A stretch of 64,000 bases of DNA from Ceratothoa steindachneri. Taxonomy: Eukaryota > Arthropoda > Malacostraca > Isopoda > Cymothoidae. The stretch lies in contig OZ018318.1 in the NCBI GenBank assembly GCA_963969495.1, positions 177,996,246 through 178,060,245 of the forward strand, written 5' to 3'. The position numbers were made by a program, and so were the translations under genes. The notes under the pieces are model-generated. The model ran no database searches and had not been told where the DNA came from. It worked only from the letters and a program-made list of their open reading frames with translations. Shown here one piece after another: positions 35,015 to 46,976 of this stretch (position 1 is the first letter of the stretch; every line of letters starts with the position of its first letter).

Positions 35015-36450
35015 TGTGTTTTCTTTCCTCTCTGCTTTCTCTTCTTTCTTCTGTATGCGCTTCGCGTTCGATGGGCAATTTTCTTCTTTCACTTCTTTTT
35101 TTCTTGAATTCCTCCTTTTTCAGCGTACAGCGTAGTTCCTGTGGGATTTCTAGGCTGCCTGCTGTTAATATTGCGAATACGTTCCGTTCTGCATATGGGC
35201 CTTCGTAATCGTATTTATATATTCCCTTTTTGATACCTTGTGCCAGGTCGTCATTGCTATCGGGAAGGGGCTTTTCCTCAGAGGCGTAGATCTTTAGGTT
35301 GAAGTCTTGATGATCTTCATCTCTTTCTTTCGCAGGCTTTGGGGAGGGAGCTGGGCTCGGTCCTTCTTGGGTCTGGTTTGCTGCTTTTACTTCCTTATTA
35401 TTTTTGTTGCCTGTAACGACTTCTATCTCGATCTCTTTCTCTTGTCCTTTTTGTGTAGTCTTCCTTAACCTCGGGTCTCTATTCGTTGCCCTGTTTCTCC
35501 GCGATTTTTTTCTTGGCTAGAGGCTTTTTGTTGTGCTTGGGTTTGGGCATTAGATTTAATTCCCTTGAATAAAATCCCGGGTTTGCTACGTTCAACACAT
35601 GTGCGTGTAAAATACAAGCTAATATATCCAGGGACTCCCCTTGCTTGACTTCGATGACATTTGTAATTGGCTGGATCTTTTCGGCTGTGCCTTTAGCTAC
35701 TTTAGCGAATGTAAGGTTCTTCCTTTCTTCTTCTGCTCTAGCCCTTTTTCTTTTTTATTCTCGATATGCTTTCTCTCCATCGGGCATGTCATTGCCAAGG
35801 TAAGATGGTTTCCATTACAGTTTAAACAGTTTTGGACTGTCAACTGCATTCCCGCCACGTATGATTTTTCTTACTGCACTTAAAGCACCATTTTATGTCA
35901 CTTACCGGGCAGTCCCTTGTATTGTGTTTCTCGAGCACGTAGCAGTTAAAGCAAGTTAGTATATTGATGAATTCATCTGTTTTTATTTGTTCAGGCGTTA
36001 TTTTTAGATTAAATGCGAGAATACCCGATTCCCTCGCCTTCACAGCCATATTGGTTTCACGGAATATTACTTTGAAAATGGGGAAGTATTCTGTATTGTT
36101 TGCATGGTTGGTGAATTTAATTATTTGTTTTACCTTTGCCCATGGTTTTGCTCTTTCTAGCTCCTGCTTAATCTCGTCCGCGTTATGGTCTCCTAGCCAG
36201 CGGTCAATTTGACGGCAGTATACTGATTTTTTGGGCCTCTATTTGGGGAAGGAGGGGCACTTTAGCCTCCAATCCACATCTCTATCATTTTGGCAAATCG
36301 CAATGTAGGAGTTGGTGTAGTCTCGTAGCCTAACTATCACTACACAGAGTTCCCCGTAGAAGCCCTGAAATACATTGGTCCTGTCGGGTTTTTGCGCACT
36401 CTTCTGGACGCGCAAAGGGACCCGTTTAGTGGTGTCTATCTTATTACTAT
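35015..36450 (-). pseudogene. Jockey-like LINE copy 1, ORF1 (gag-like, zinc knuckles)
   Basis: It reads leftward from about 36445. The N-terminal block (KRVPLR, FYGELCVVIVRLRDY, YIAICQNDRDV) aligns with the same region of copies 2 and 3. QIDRWLGDHNADEIKQELE and FPIFKVIFRETNMAVKARESGILAFNLKI follow, then knuckles: CFNCYVLEKHNTRDC, CFKCSKKNHTWREC (both CX2CX4HX4C) and CLNCNGNHLTLAMTC in a shifted frame near 35830. After a charged linker, a C-terminal domain (FNLKIYASEEKPLP, GIKKGIYKYDYEG, 35330-35180) ends just upstream of the ORF2 start. ORF1 proteins of this kind bind element RNA. Broken by frameshifts and stops. Confidence 0.82.
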
Positions 36451-37670
36451 TCCGTTATTTTCTTTTTCTTCATGAGCTAAGAGAATAAAAAGAGTATGTG
36501 GATATAGTGTGCTGTTGTATCCGTTTATACTGATCTGCTTATTCAGCTGGAGAGTCGGTATTCCCTACCTACCTAGACCCTAGCCCTAGCAGTGTTTCCA
36601 CCACCTGACTTGTTTCCGCCGCTCACATGGAATCTAACCAGTCCCGGGCTAAGCTTCGGCATGCGCCGAGTTAGCCGCCTGGTTCAGAAATAGCTCATGC
36701 ACAAGTAGGTATCTAAGGATACTTTAAGCTTCCCTACCCGACTCGCCCTAAAGAGGGTGGATAGGAAAGTGAGAGTGCATCTTTGTGGAGAGTCCAGTAA
36801 TCGTCTCGTCTGACAGTTAAGGTCTTTTTTGTATCTTCTTTGTTGAATTATCAACGATGCAAAAACGATTAATTTCGCATTTCAAAGTTGAAAGTTTCGA
36901 TTGCGTAAGGTTCTTCTTAAGTGAGAAAAAATTTTCCGCTCTCGGCAATAGTCAGATAATCTGAGCCTTCCAATTTTATGTTCCTTGTAGCGCTTAGTTT
37001 CCCCTAAAAAAATTCCCGCGCCATGATTGGCCAATATTTTTAATACTTATGTTCGCGTAGAAATACTATATATAATGTAGCAATTTTTGATTAATTCCAT
37101 GGATGGAATTTGGACTTTTTTTACAACGAAGAGCTTTGAACGCGCTTGAGGAAAAGTTCACTTTTCATTAAAGTTAACGTTAACTTCAAGAAAGAAGAAA
37201 TATATGTACCCTAAGGACTGATTGGAGATTTCTCTTGTTTTCAGTGGGCGGGGTGCTTATCCTAAAAGGGTAATTCATCCTTAATTTATCTCTATTCCAC
37301 GCTTTGACTTCCACTTATTTCACCGACTAAAAGCAACATAACAAGACCACAATGCACCCAGAGCCACTTAAAGTAGGGTATAGTGAACCCTGGAAGAAAG
37401 CCCCAATAGGGGGTGCGAAGAAGGGGGTCCTTAAGATCACGAGCCCAAAATTCTGTGGAGGCGCTTCTTAGCTTAGGTCTATTTAGGTAGGGTGGTCGTG
37501 AAGTGCTAAAATAAGTAGATAAATAGAGAACCATAGGCTGCTAGGTGATAGGGAACGTTTTCTTTGTATTTTATACAAATTTAGAGAGGAAGAAAGAAAA
37601 TAAACATTGACTTCGGAGGAAGGAACGAAGAAAAAAGCACTTAGGCGCTCGGTAGCAAAAGGATGGGCGA
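36451..37670. other. Head-to-head 5' leaders of Jockey-like copies 1 and 2
   Basis: No readable coding sequence. The part 36460-36830 is richer in G+C and is probably the 5' leader of copy 1 (reads -). The part near 37250-37670 is probably the leader of copy 2 (reads +). 36840-37240 looks like AT-rich flanking DNA. The exact 5' ends of both elements are not visible by eye. Confidence 0.35.
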
Positions 37671-39095
37671 TCATCCCCCTTTAGGGAAAAGGGGCAGCCT
37701 AGAAGGCCAACGAGTACCTTTACGGACAATTGACCAAGAGACCAAACCAGAAAAAGGAAACCTCTGTGGAACACTATTTGGAGAGATAAAAGTAGCCCTC
37801 GTCAAAATTATCGACATTCCAAATGGCTAAATCGTAATCGCAAGTAATGAAAAAGAGGTAGAGAAATTAGTGTCCCAGGAAGAAATAAAGACACAAAAGA
37901 GAATAGGGGTAACGCCCCAAATCCGCCCCAGATAACTGCAAACAGATGCATCATATGCAGGAAAGTCGATGTTTCGGTGGGTTCCCATCAAAAAGATGAG
38001 ATGAAAGAAGAAATAGAAAAAGTCATGGAGGCCTGAAAATAAACGAAATAATTAAATTTGGCCACTACACACATGTCTTTAAAATTATGGGTGAAACAAC
38101 AGATATGGCAGCAAAGATATCTCAACGAGGACTGCTCATGCTTAACATGAGAATTCCACCAGAGAACATGGAGCGCGAGAGGCATATAAATATTCAAATG
38201 TGCTCCCGCTGCTATAAGAGGGAGGACCACTTGACGCGTGACTGCACTGAGAAGGATACAGTATGTTCTGAGTGCAGACAGAAGAACCACGAATGGAGAC
38301 AGTGCAAGGAAAGTACAAAAAATGCGTGAACTGTCATGGGCCACATAGGACTATGTCAATGGCATGCCCCAAAGAAAGGAGATAATAAAACGAAAGGAAA
38401 GAGAAACGAGAAACGAAGATAAAACTAGAAGAAATGCAACTTACGCAGGAGTGTCTAAGGCAACTGTAAAGCAAATGCAGGAAGCACATACCCATCTAAC
38501 GGTGCCACAAAGGGCATCAACAGAAGTGCTCACATGCATACTCTATGCCCATGTGATGAATATTAGGAAACCGAGCACCTTCGCTAAGACACTGAATACT
38601 ATGCTAGAGTAAAATCCAATGAAGAAGATGTGGTTCCCTGACAACCCCCTTCATCTGAAATGCGTAAAATCAACGTCGCCTCAGCGTCGGCACCAACAAG
38701 CAATGAGGAACACACTACTGAAGAGAATACAATTACAAACATCTCAATGCAAAGTAATGAAGGAGACAAAATAGTACGCATGGAAGCACAGGAACTAAAA
38801 TTTAAAATCTACAGCGATGAATGCTCCCCCCTCTCGAGAGGCAAGAAACAGGATGACATCATTAAGGCAATTAAAGAAGGAAAATGCAAATGGGCATTCA
38901 AAGGAAAGACAAGAGAAGAAGACGAGAAAGAAGTAGAAAAACTCTTATTAGAGGATAAATTACGAATATACCCTGGCGATTGCATTACTCTCTGCCATTC
39001 TACATTTCAAAATATGAAGAATAGTAGGTTTAAAGGCAGTGAAGCAGAACACAACAAGAGATCGACCCGCCAAAAGTCCAAAGATCTCTAGAAGA
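37671..39095 (+). pseudogene. Jockey-like LINE copy 2, ORF1 (gag-like, zinc knuckles)
   Basis: The N-terminal block in 37680-37920 (VPLRTIDQETKPEKGN, LFGEIKVALVKIIDIPNG, ASNEKEVEKLVSQEEIKT) is collinear with the same block in copies 1 and 3. YTHVFKI near 38070, MAAKISQRGLLMLNMRIPPEN, then knuckles CSRCYKREDHLTRDC, CSECRQKNHEWRQC and, after a shift, CVNCHGPHRTMSMAC (38200-38370). The C-terminal domain (LKFKIYSDECSPL, DDIIKAIKEGKCKWAF, 38800-38920) ends before ORF2. In-frame stops and shifts are present, but the knuckle Cys/His residues are all retained. Confidence 0.85.
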
Positions 39096-41270
39096 CCAAA
39101 TTTAATAAACAATGGAACCAGAAAGGAGAAGAAAGTTCAGCATTCTGCAAATCAACACATAAACAACAGAGGAGCTAACTTAGAAATGAAGCTGGAAAGA
39201 AACATTTCCGAAGAAAATAGGACCAGACTTTTCAACATATGTCACAGGCAATGTAGCTACAAAACCAGACGTCGTGATAAGTAGCTTTAATATGCCATAC
39301 AACATCCACATGTAACCAATTACCTTTGCATGTAGCGACCATGTTGGAACACATTTTCTCATGAATTAATACCCAATAAAGGTACCGGTACCGGTGATAA
39401 AGACTAAAGAGAACAAACTGGGCAGGTTACACACAAGATCTTAGTAACTGCATCCCAAAGGATCTCACTGACACAAACTTGGAAGATATTGATGAGGAAA
39501 AATCAAGATTAACAAGAACGATCATTGAGGCGGACGAAAGATATATACCAAAGAAAAGATACCGTACCCTGCCACATGCTCGACGGACAGAGGAAATGAA
39601 GAGAAAGAATCCGCAACTAAGAGGAATACTAGACCAAATAATTCTCCATGGACCGAAGAGAGAGCGATACGAAGAATTCAGAAGACGGAGAGAAGAACTG
39701 AGGCATCTCATAGAAGAACAGCAAAGCGACATATGTGATAGCCTCATAGAAGAAATAGATGAAGAATGAAGACAAAAAAAAAACTGGAGACTAATAAATA
39801 GACATAAAGGCAGAAGCCAGAGAGAAAAAATAACAATTAAGAATAAACGGGGAGAAAAGATCCAAGAAGAGAGACCTACAGAAGAACTTTTTCGAAATCA
39901 CTGGAAATCAGTGTTATCCATAACACCAGCGGAGGACGAAGACTTCAATCCAGTTGGACAAAATCGTCCACACAGTCTTGCGGAAAAACATAAAGAGGAT
40001 CACTCCAGCACCAAGTATAAAGCGAGAAAGAGAGGAAATTTAGGGTACCGGGGCCTACATAACAACGGAAGAGATTAAAGGCGTAATAAAATAATTCAAA
40101 CGGAAGGCGCCAGACCCCTCAAGAATAATCAGAATTAATTTTACCAAATCACCTAACATAATCATCAGAGTATTAAAGAATATTTTTAACGTGCGCCTAA
40201 ACATCAGTTACTTTCCTGATAGCTATAAACTATCTGAAATGATATTCGTCCCAAAGCCAGGAAAACCACCAAACCACCTTAGCAGTTACCGGCCAATATC
40301 ACTATTGAACTTTATGGGCAAAGTATTCGAGAATTTCCTTAACAGAAGACTAAAAGAATATCTTGAAGAAAATTACCTTTATAATGATTATCAGTTTGGA
40401 TTCAGAAGAGGCCGAGACACCACAATGGCACTTGGCATAATAAAAGGGGAAAATAGCAAAGGCCGAAACAGAGAATAACTACATTGATCTGGTCCTGAGG
40501 GATGTCGAAAAAGCATTTGACAAAGTCTGAGTCAGAGGAATGCAATATAAAATCTTAAAATCTCCAGATGAATAGCAATCTAGAGAGAATTCTCTGCGAT
40601 TATGTCACAGAGCGAAGAGCATATGTAAAGATCAATGGTTATTCAGGACCAGAATTCGAACTGGAAGCTGGCCTCTCGCAGGAGGGCTGTCTCAGCCCCA
40701 CGCTGTGCTCAATATACACAGCAGACCTGCCACCACCAATAATGCCTGGTTGCTTAAACATACAGTTCATGGAAGAAATAAGCCAACTCGACGTCATTCC
40801 ATACAGGAACGTACGCTTTCAGGCAAGTACAACAGCTTTAGAAATCAGCTAATTCAACAACTACGAAAGAGATTAGAAGAAAAGAACGAACAGGAGGAAA
40901 TTTACAATAATCTCAATCTCTCCAGGAACAAAACAGCTGAAATTGTATTTAAAGATCAGAACTACAGATATCATAGTGAGAATAAAGTGCTAGGACTAAA
41001 AATAACAAAAATAGGCTACATCAACATATAACTAAGAGGAAGAACAAGGCGATTCCGATGCTTAACCTACTGTACAATCTAAGATGGTTAGGCATAAAAA
41101 ATAAAATAAAAATCAATCTTGCACTAGGAAGAGAGGTACTACTATACCCGCTAATCCCTATCAAAGGTGAAACAAGAACCAAAAAATTGGAACTCCAAAA
41201 AATACAAAATAATGCTATCTACCTAATCACCAACACACGTAGGATAGAGAGGAGAAGACAATAGGACCTA
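39096..41270 (+). pseudogene. Jockey-like LINE copy 2, ORF2 with most of the endonuclease deleted
   Basis: The start of ORF2 (KFSILQIN, near 39133) runs almost directly into NNRGANLEMKLE (near 39165), which aligns to a point after the GDLNAR box of copy 1. Most of the endonuclease, including the catalytic Glu and GDLN regions, is therefore deleted. The end of the domain survives (GPDFSTYVTGN, KPDVVISSFNMPYNI, CSDHVGTHF, 39225-39360). The linker (39479-39769) is highly charged and predicted helical. RT: MIFVPKPGKPPNHLSSYRPISLLNFMGKVFENFL (40240-40335), YQFGFRRGRDTTMALGII, DLVLRDVEKAFDKV (shifted), YVKINGYSGPEFELEAGLSQEGCLSPTLCSIYTADLP. The catalytic FADD reads FMEE at 40766-40777. The thumb and C-terminal part (RLEEKNEQEEIYNNLNLS; KVLGLKITKIGYI; LQKIQNNAIYLITNT) continue to 41264. 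Confidence 0.88.
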
Positions 41271-41554
41271 CACCAATAAGCAGGATTAGAAACGATCAAT
41301 ATCAAGATCAGAAACAAAGTGAACAAAGTGAAACTAAAGTGAAAACGTGATAACAACAAGAAAAAGTGAAACAAAGTAAGTAAAGTAAAAATAAGTAACA
41401 TAACAATACATAAACAAAGCTCAGAGCTAAGTTAACTCAACACGGCATGAATGCTACAATAAACACATGAATGAAAGATGAAAATAATGCGGGAAAAGAG
41501 ATTAGGCGGTGTAGCGGTCTATACCCCTACAAGTGGAAATATTTAATCATAACA

Positions 41555-41555
<1 letters not shown>
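41271..41555 (+). other. 3' UTR of Jockey-like copy 2
   Basis: A-rich noncoding sequence from the end of readable ORF2 to the (TA)n tract, with AAAGTGA/AAAGTAA simple repeats at 41310-41400. The abrupt change at the microsatellite suggests the element's 3' end. Confidence 0.5.

Positions 41556-41609
<54 letters not shown>
41556..41609. repeat. (TA)n microsatellite at the 3' end of LINE copy 2
   Basis: 54 bp of uninterrupted TA dinucleotides immediately after the apparent 3' UTR. It may be the simple-sequence tail of the element or an expansion seeded by it. Confidence 0.9.
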
Positions 41610-41612
<3 letters not shown>

Positions 41613-41804
41613 TGTTTCAAGAAGAGTTGGTATACGCCTGATCCCCAATGCATTTTAAAATCAAACATTAGATTCATTCACTTTGCTGCTCAGCTCATCA
41701 GAATCAGGTCTATAATATTTGAATAGTCATTTTTAGCTAAATATGTCCCGAAAGAATAGTGAATTAATGCGTGATTCTTCTCTCATTTACAGACCCTCCT
41801 AAAT

Positions 41805-42070
41805 CCGTTGTAATCTATTTATATTATTTATTTATATAATCTATCTATATAATCTATTTATGTAATCTATTTATTTAATTAATTTATGTATCCAAATTAC
41901 AATCTATTTATACATATCAATCTACATTAATATTTACCCAATCCATTTAACTATATAATCTATTTGCTCATATAATCTTTTTATCAATCCACATAAATAT
42001 TTATCATACATTTATAATATTTACTCATTTAACATTCAACTATAATCTAATTAATATTTGTCAATCTAAT
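41805..42070. repeat. Degenerate AT-rich minisatellite (ATAATCTATTTAT variants)
   Basis: TAATCTATTTAT-type words recur every 15-20 bp with many changes, and drift out near 42070. No coding content. Confidence 0.6.
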
Positions 42071-43576
42071 TATCATCATCATATGTGTACTCTAATTCTC
42101 ATTAATTCGTGCAAAATTAATTCAACCGCGTAAAATTCAATCCAATTATAAACTATATAATTTCACTTTTTAATCATAAATATTCATTCCATGAAATATA
42201 TTTTTCGTATCTCTTTGTTTTAATACACGTATTCCCACGACGTTACCGATTTAGGCCTAAGTAAATTTAGTCTGCAAATTCAGACTTACCGTTAGCAATT
42301 AACTTCATTCTCCTTGTATAACAATAATATAGGTTTTGTGGTTTATTGTGACCAGAGCTATGTAGTGTATTGGCGCAATAACCACCTAACAACCTATAGC
42401 GGTCATCCAGCTTCTGTATAAGGAACATAGTTGCTAAAGTGTGAGAAAAGAAGTAAGTAGGATGAATGATGAATAAATCCATGCTGGTGGTTCAGAATCC
42501 ACGTTAATCAGCAGGTCCCCCTTGTCGCTCAGGCAAGGGTATTCCACCCTTTCTACATTTAACGACTGAGGTTGCTCAATCTGCCTCCTTACCAATCTGT
42601 GCTATTTTAACTCAAAACTTTCCGTACCCACTATAAACCCTTTTCTAAAGCTTGTTCCGGACTTCCCATTAAGCACTTCACTATTGGTTCACTTGAACTG
42701 AGAGTCAGAAGTTTGGAGAGTTTCTCCAGGAGCACGTCAGCTGCGGGTCAAGTTCTCCCTCTATGCCCCCCGATCGTGGGGGGGTACAGAGGGCAGGAGT
42801 AGTGGCGAGCCGTACCTTTTCTCCCCCTAAAAAAAATCCATGACTGCGTAGAACTCCTGGTTTTTCTTCATCCGGCAACTACCTCAAAATCGGCAAAGGA
42901 GGGAAAGTTTGGGGATGATTTCCCAAATACGCCTCCAAAATTTACGAAAGAGAGATACTCATTTTTCACCATCACTATTAATTTCAATTTTCGTTTTAGC
43001 GGCCCCACTTAAGCAGATGACTGTTTAAATCCCCGGCCCTGCTTCTCTGCGTGAACTGCCGTCGGATGTGAGAGGGGATTGCCATTCATGTTTCATCCCA
43101 ACTATGTCGGGCAATAGCACGGCCATAATTGGGGGCATTGGAGGAGGCTGGTTTGAGGAGTAGCCCACAGCCGATAACAATGTCAGAAACAATTCTGTAT
43201 AAGGAACGGCCTGCTACCTCCGCTGCTCATCACAGCGAGGGCCCCTTCCAGGACCATAGAGGGACATACAACCGTCTCTATGGAATGTTGGGATGCGGTC
43301 GGGATTAAAACACCCTCGGGGAGCAGAGGTGTCAATACGTCCGCCATAAAATCACACCCCTGAGAGGATCCCACCCGGATTCATATCATCCTCATTCACC
43401 AAAAGGTAAATCCCCTTTTCATCCAGGCAGCGGTTAATCGAGAGGGAGCCCTCTTCTCACAAAAGGCAACTCCAAATTTTTTTTTTTAAATAAATAGCAG
43501 AAACTCATATATACTTAAAAGGCCAAAATCAGTAACGAGTGCCCCCCCCCCCCCTCAAGGGGTGGTCACTACCATA
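42071..43576 (+). other. Flank and probable 5' leader of Jockey-like copy 3
   Basis: From about 42490 the DNA becomes notably richer in G+C, ending in a poly-C run at 43543-43555 directly before ORF1 of copy 3. This suggests a long 5' leader, but by eye I could not align it with the leaders of copies 1 and 2. The open frame at 42267-42482 (-) matches nothing I recognise. Confidence 0.35.
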
Positions 43577-45070
43577 ATGGCAACCCAAAATGCTGCGAGG
43601 TTCCCACTAAGGTCTCTAAGCGGCCAGGAGAAACCGCACAAGGGCAAAGTCTACGAGACCCTGTTCGGCAAGCTTAGTGTGGCAGTCTAGACACGCCTGC
43701 AGGATACGTCGCAATATACGAAAACGAGAAAGACGTAAAAGGCCTCACAAAGGAGGAAGGGATTAAAACCCTCAAGAATATAAACATCCAACCAACCACA
43801 CCCCCTCAAATCCAAGCAGAGAGGAGTGTGGTGTGCAGAAGGCTAGACCCATGGATCGGTTAGCACACCAAATAAATCAAGGAGGAGATCGAGAAGAATC
43901 AGAAATGGGTAAGGGTGGCTGAGGTTAGCAAGTTTAAGAATAAATGAGATAACACAGATTATCACCATGTCTTCAAGATCATATTTACAGACACAGAAAT
44001 GGCAACAAAGGCGAAGGAGAGAAGGCTACTTCTCTTCAACGTGAAGATGAGTGGTGAGCAGATTGAGCGCGAAGAGTTCACCCATGTGCAGATTTGCTTC
44101 AAATGCTATCGCCTGGAGCACCACACCACGAAGGACTGCAAGGAGCAGGAATCAACCTGTTCCAGATGCAGCCAAAAGGCCACGGCTAGCGCGAATCTTC
44201 AGCCAAAAAGAGAAGTGCCCAAACTTCGGACAGAGAAATAGGGTAATGGCGATGTCCTGCCCCAGGAAAAAATGAGATCTTAAAAAGAAAGGCGGAAGAG
44301 TAGAATGCAGAAGGATTTAGGAGGGCAAACACCTCCTAAACCCAAGCGACAAAAGCCACCCCCTCAGGAAATGAACAAAACATCCCTACGCAAAGAACAT
44401 ATATAAAGGTAGGCAAGGAGGATAAAAACTCAATAAAAATCCTCACTTGCATTATATATCCCCATGTCCGCAACTTTACAAATCCCAGCTGCTTTGCTAA
44501 AGAGCTAAACATCATGCTCAAATACAATGGCTTGGCAGAGAATCCACCGCTTTTCCAACAGACGTAGAAGGAAGTGAGGAAAAGAATAAGAACCCAGAAT
44601 CAAACCCAGCCCCTCAAAGGTTCCCAAACAAGGACCTCAAAATTAAAGAGAGGAAGCAAAGGGAGAAAGGGCAAAAAGATCAGGCTCAGGCAAACATCTT
44701 AAGCTCAGCTTCTTCATATGAGGATGAACAAGAGAGCCCCCAGCCTCCTAAGATCCACAAGAGAGCGAGGAGCAAGAACAGAAAGAAGAATTCAAGCAGA
44801 ACAAGAAATACGATGGCGATGAGATTAACATCAAATTATTTATAAATGCTGAGACCTCCTTTCTAGAAAACCCCAATGTAGGGGACATCACTAAAGGAGT
44901 AGAAACGGGCATATTAAGCTGGTCTTATAACTCACCAGACCAGGAAGCGCTAATCGACACAGCGTTCATGGAGGCCAAAATAAAATACCATAGGGACTCC
45001 TGCCTCACCGTAAGCGAGGCCGAATTTACAAGAATTAGAAACGGAAAAAATACACTTAACAAAAACCACT
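43577..45070 (+). pseudogene. Jockey-like LINE copy 3, ORF1 (gag-like, zinc knuckles)
   Basis: Begins at ATG 43577 (MATQNAARFPLRSLSGQEKP, then KVYETLFGKLSVAV and a stop), continues in other frames (ENEKDVKGL, IKTLKNINIQP). VCRRLDPWIG near 43830, YHVFKIIF near 43965, MATKAKERRLLLFNVKMSGEQIEREEF at 43999, knuckle CFKCYRLEHHTTKDC, then CSRCSQK where the expected NH-x-W-x-x-C half is damaged by a frameshift. The third knuckle reads CPNFGQRNRVMAMSC, its second Cys changed to Phe. The C-terminal domain (INIKLFINAETSF, GDITKGVETGILSWSY, 44826-44930) matches copies 1 and 2 in layout. Confidence 0.82.
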
Positions 45071-45139
45071 AGAAGAAGACACACACACAAACACAAAAGC
45101 ACCAAACAACACAAACGTGGAAACACGAACAATACATTA

Positions 45140-46425
45140 AGAATACTCACAGTTAACGTCAATGGATGGGAAGGGAAACACATTCCTTAACGAAGCATAT
45201 GTTGTAAAGTGGATCACTGAACACGGCGTTCACACAAACGCAAACAGGATAAAGATACCAAACTACACAGTAATAAACAAAAACCACACACAGGAACGAT
45301 ATGATGGCACTGCCATCGCGATCCGAAACATTACATACAGATCACTCTCAAACCTAGATAAATCATTTGTGGCTGTAGAAATACCTACCCTGGTTGGAAA
45401 CCTGACAGTAGTGGCAGCATATAAACCTCTATGACGTAAATACCTGCCGATCCCTAACTTTTACAACTTTTTTAGGCGCTGGAAATTAGCACTGCTTGGC
45501 GGTGATCTAAATGCCAGATGCGGTGCATCAGGCTACAGAAGTACCAACGAAAGGGGAAGAAACCTAGAGCTGCTACTCGAAGGAGACAGACTCTAAAGGG
45601 TCGGGCCAGATTTCCCGACCTTCTTAACACAACGTTTGGCAACAAAACCGGACATTGTGTTAACGAGCCAAAACTTCCCGGTCAACATCGTCAATGAGCC
45701 CGGACCAGTGGTACCGAACGACCACATCCTGATTCCCACCAAGATCTAGCTTACTTCACTACTTAAGCCCATTACACTTAGGAAAGGTTACGCTAAAGCT
45801 AACTGGGAGCTATATAGAGAGATATTCAGGACATAGTCCTCAAATGACCTGGAAGACGCTAATCTCGAAGAGATTGATGAGGAGATAAACAAGATCACCA
45901 ATCTCTTCATACAAGGCGACGAGAAGTGCGTCACTAGAATCTCCTACAAAATGCTCCCACAACCTAAGTGGACAGACGAGATAAGAGAAATCGCCCGGGA
46001 ACATAGAGAAATCTATGAAGAGATCGGCAGGTCAGGAACCAATAGGGAAAGGTCAGCCAGAATGAGGCATCTAGGAGAGGAACTAAAAAACATAATAATT
46101 GAAAAACGAAGAAAAATCTTGAATGACATCATTGGGAGGCTAGACAAGGAGAACAATCCTGTTAAGTTTTGGAATAACATCCAAAGAATTAAGGGATTGC
46201 CTCTCAGACCCAAAACCTAAATCAAAAAAGGAGACGACATCATTGAGGACTCAGAGTCTCGAGAGAAAATTTTGAGCTCAATGGCAAGAGATTTTCGTTA
46301 TATCACCTGAGGAGAACGACGACTTCGAACAGGACTTCGAAGACCAATTGCTCGATGACCTCAGCACAGTGATACATAGAACCCACCCACAACCGCAAGT
46401 ATCTCAGGAAAGAGAGATGGTTAAT
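45140..46425 (+). pseudogene. Jockey-like LINE copy 3, ORF2 endonuclease, reverse transcriptase lost
   Basis: Starts with RILTVNVNGW near 45140. The endonuclease runs through HGVHTNANRIKIPNYTVINKN, DGTAIAIRNITYRS, VGNLTVVAAYKPL (45162-45434), LALLGGDLNARCGASGYRSTNERGRNLELLLEG near 45500, KPDIVLTSQNFPVNIV and PNDHILIP (the family's SDH box, here NDH). The helical linker follows (45840-46220: LPQPKWTDEIREIAREHREIYEEIG, FWNNIQRIKGLPL). Readable sequence stops near 46420, before any RT motif, at the first of two 120-bp repeats. Loss of the 3' half is unusual for LINEs, which are usually 5'-truncated. Confidence 0.85.
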
Positions 46426-46426
46426 T

Positions 46427-46546
46427 ACAATAAAAGTGGTATTGGCCAGTGTAATGCAAGTATCTGAGTTTAAAAGAATACTAGGGAAATAGAGAGACCT
46501 TCAGTCTTATTTAGTCAAACTCTCTCAAAGATAATCCTAGTCAGAT
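46427..46546. repeat. 120-bp direct repeat, left copy
   Basis: Begins ACAATAAAAGT and ends TAGTCAGAT. It matches the right copy at 46857-46976 at 119 of 120 positions (G versus C at position 12). It lies exactly where Jockey-like copy 3 is interrupted. Confidence 0.95.
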
Positions 46547-46856
46547 TATCATTCTACAAATGTAGCAGAATCCATCAGACTTATTTTTGCAAGAACTTCT
46601 GGCAGAAACTATTTCATTCACCTGCAAAAGAAAAATCTTGTTAGTCACAAATTGCCGCATGTAACCTCCTTAGAATTCGTTTATTTAATTAAATAAGAAA
46701 GATTTTTGCATTATATAAATAGAAAATACCGTACATGTAAAAGAACACAAAAAATTATGTGATGATAAATCAAAACTTTGACCTGATTTAGCAAAACCAA
46801 TGTGATTTTTGGATTCAGCACACCAAAGTTGTCCTAAATCACCTAACAAAACTTAG

Positions 46857-46976
46857 ACAATAAAAGTCGTATTGGCCAGTGTAATGCAAGTATCTGAGTT
46901 TAAAAGAATACTAGGGAAATAGAGAGACCTTCAGTCTTATTTAGTCAAACTCTCTCAAAGATAATCCTAGTCAGAT
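46857..46976. repeat. 120-bp direct repeat, right copy
   Basis: Same sequence and orientation as 46427-46546, offset exactly 430 bp. The 310 bp between the copies is AT-rich with no readable coding sequence. Confidence 0.95.
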
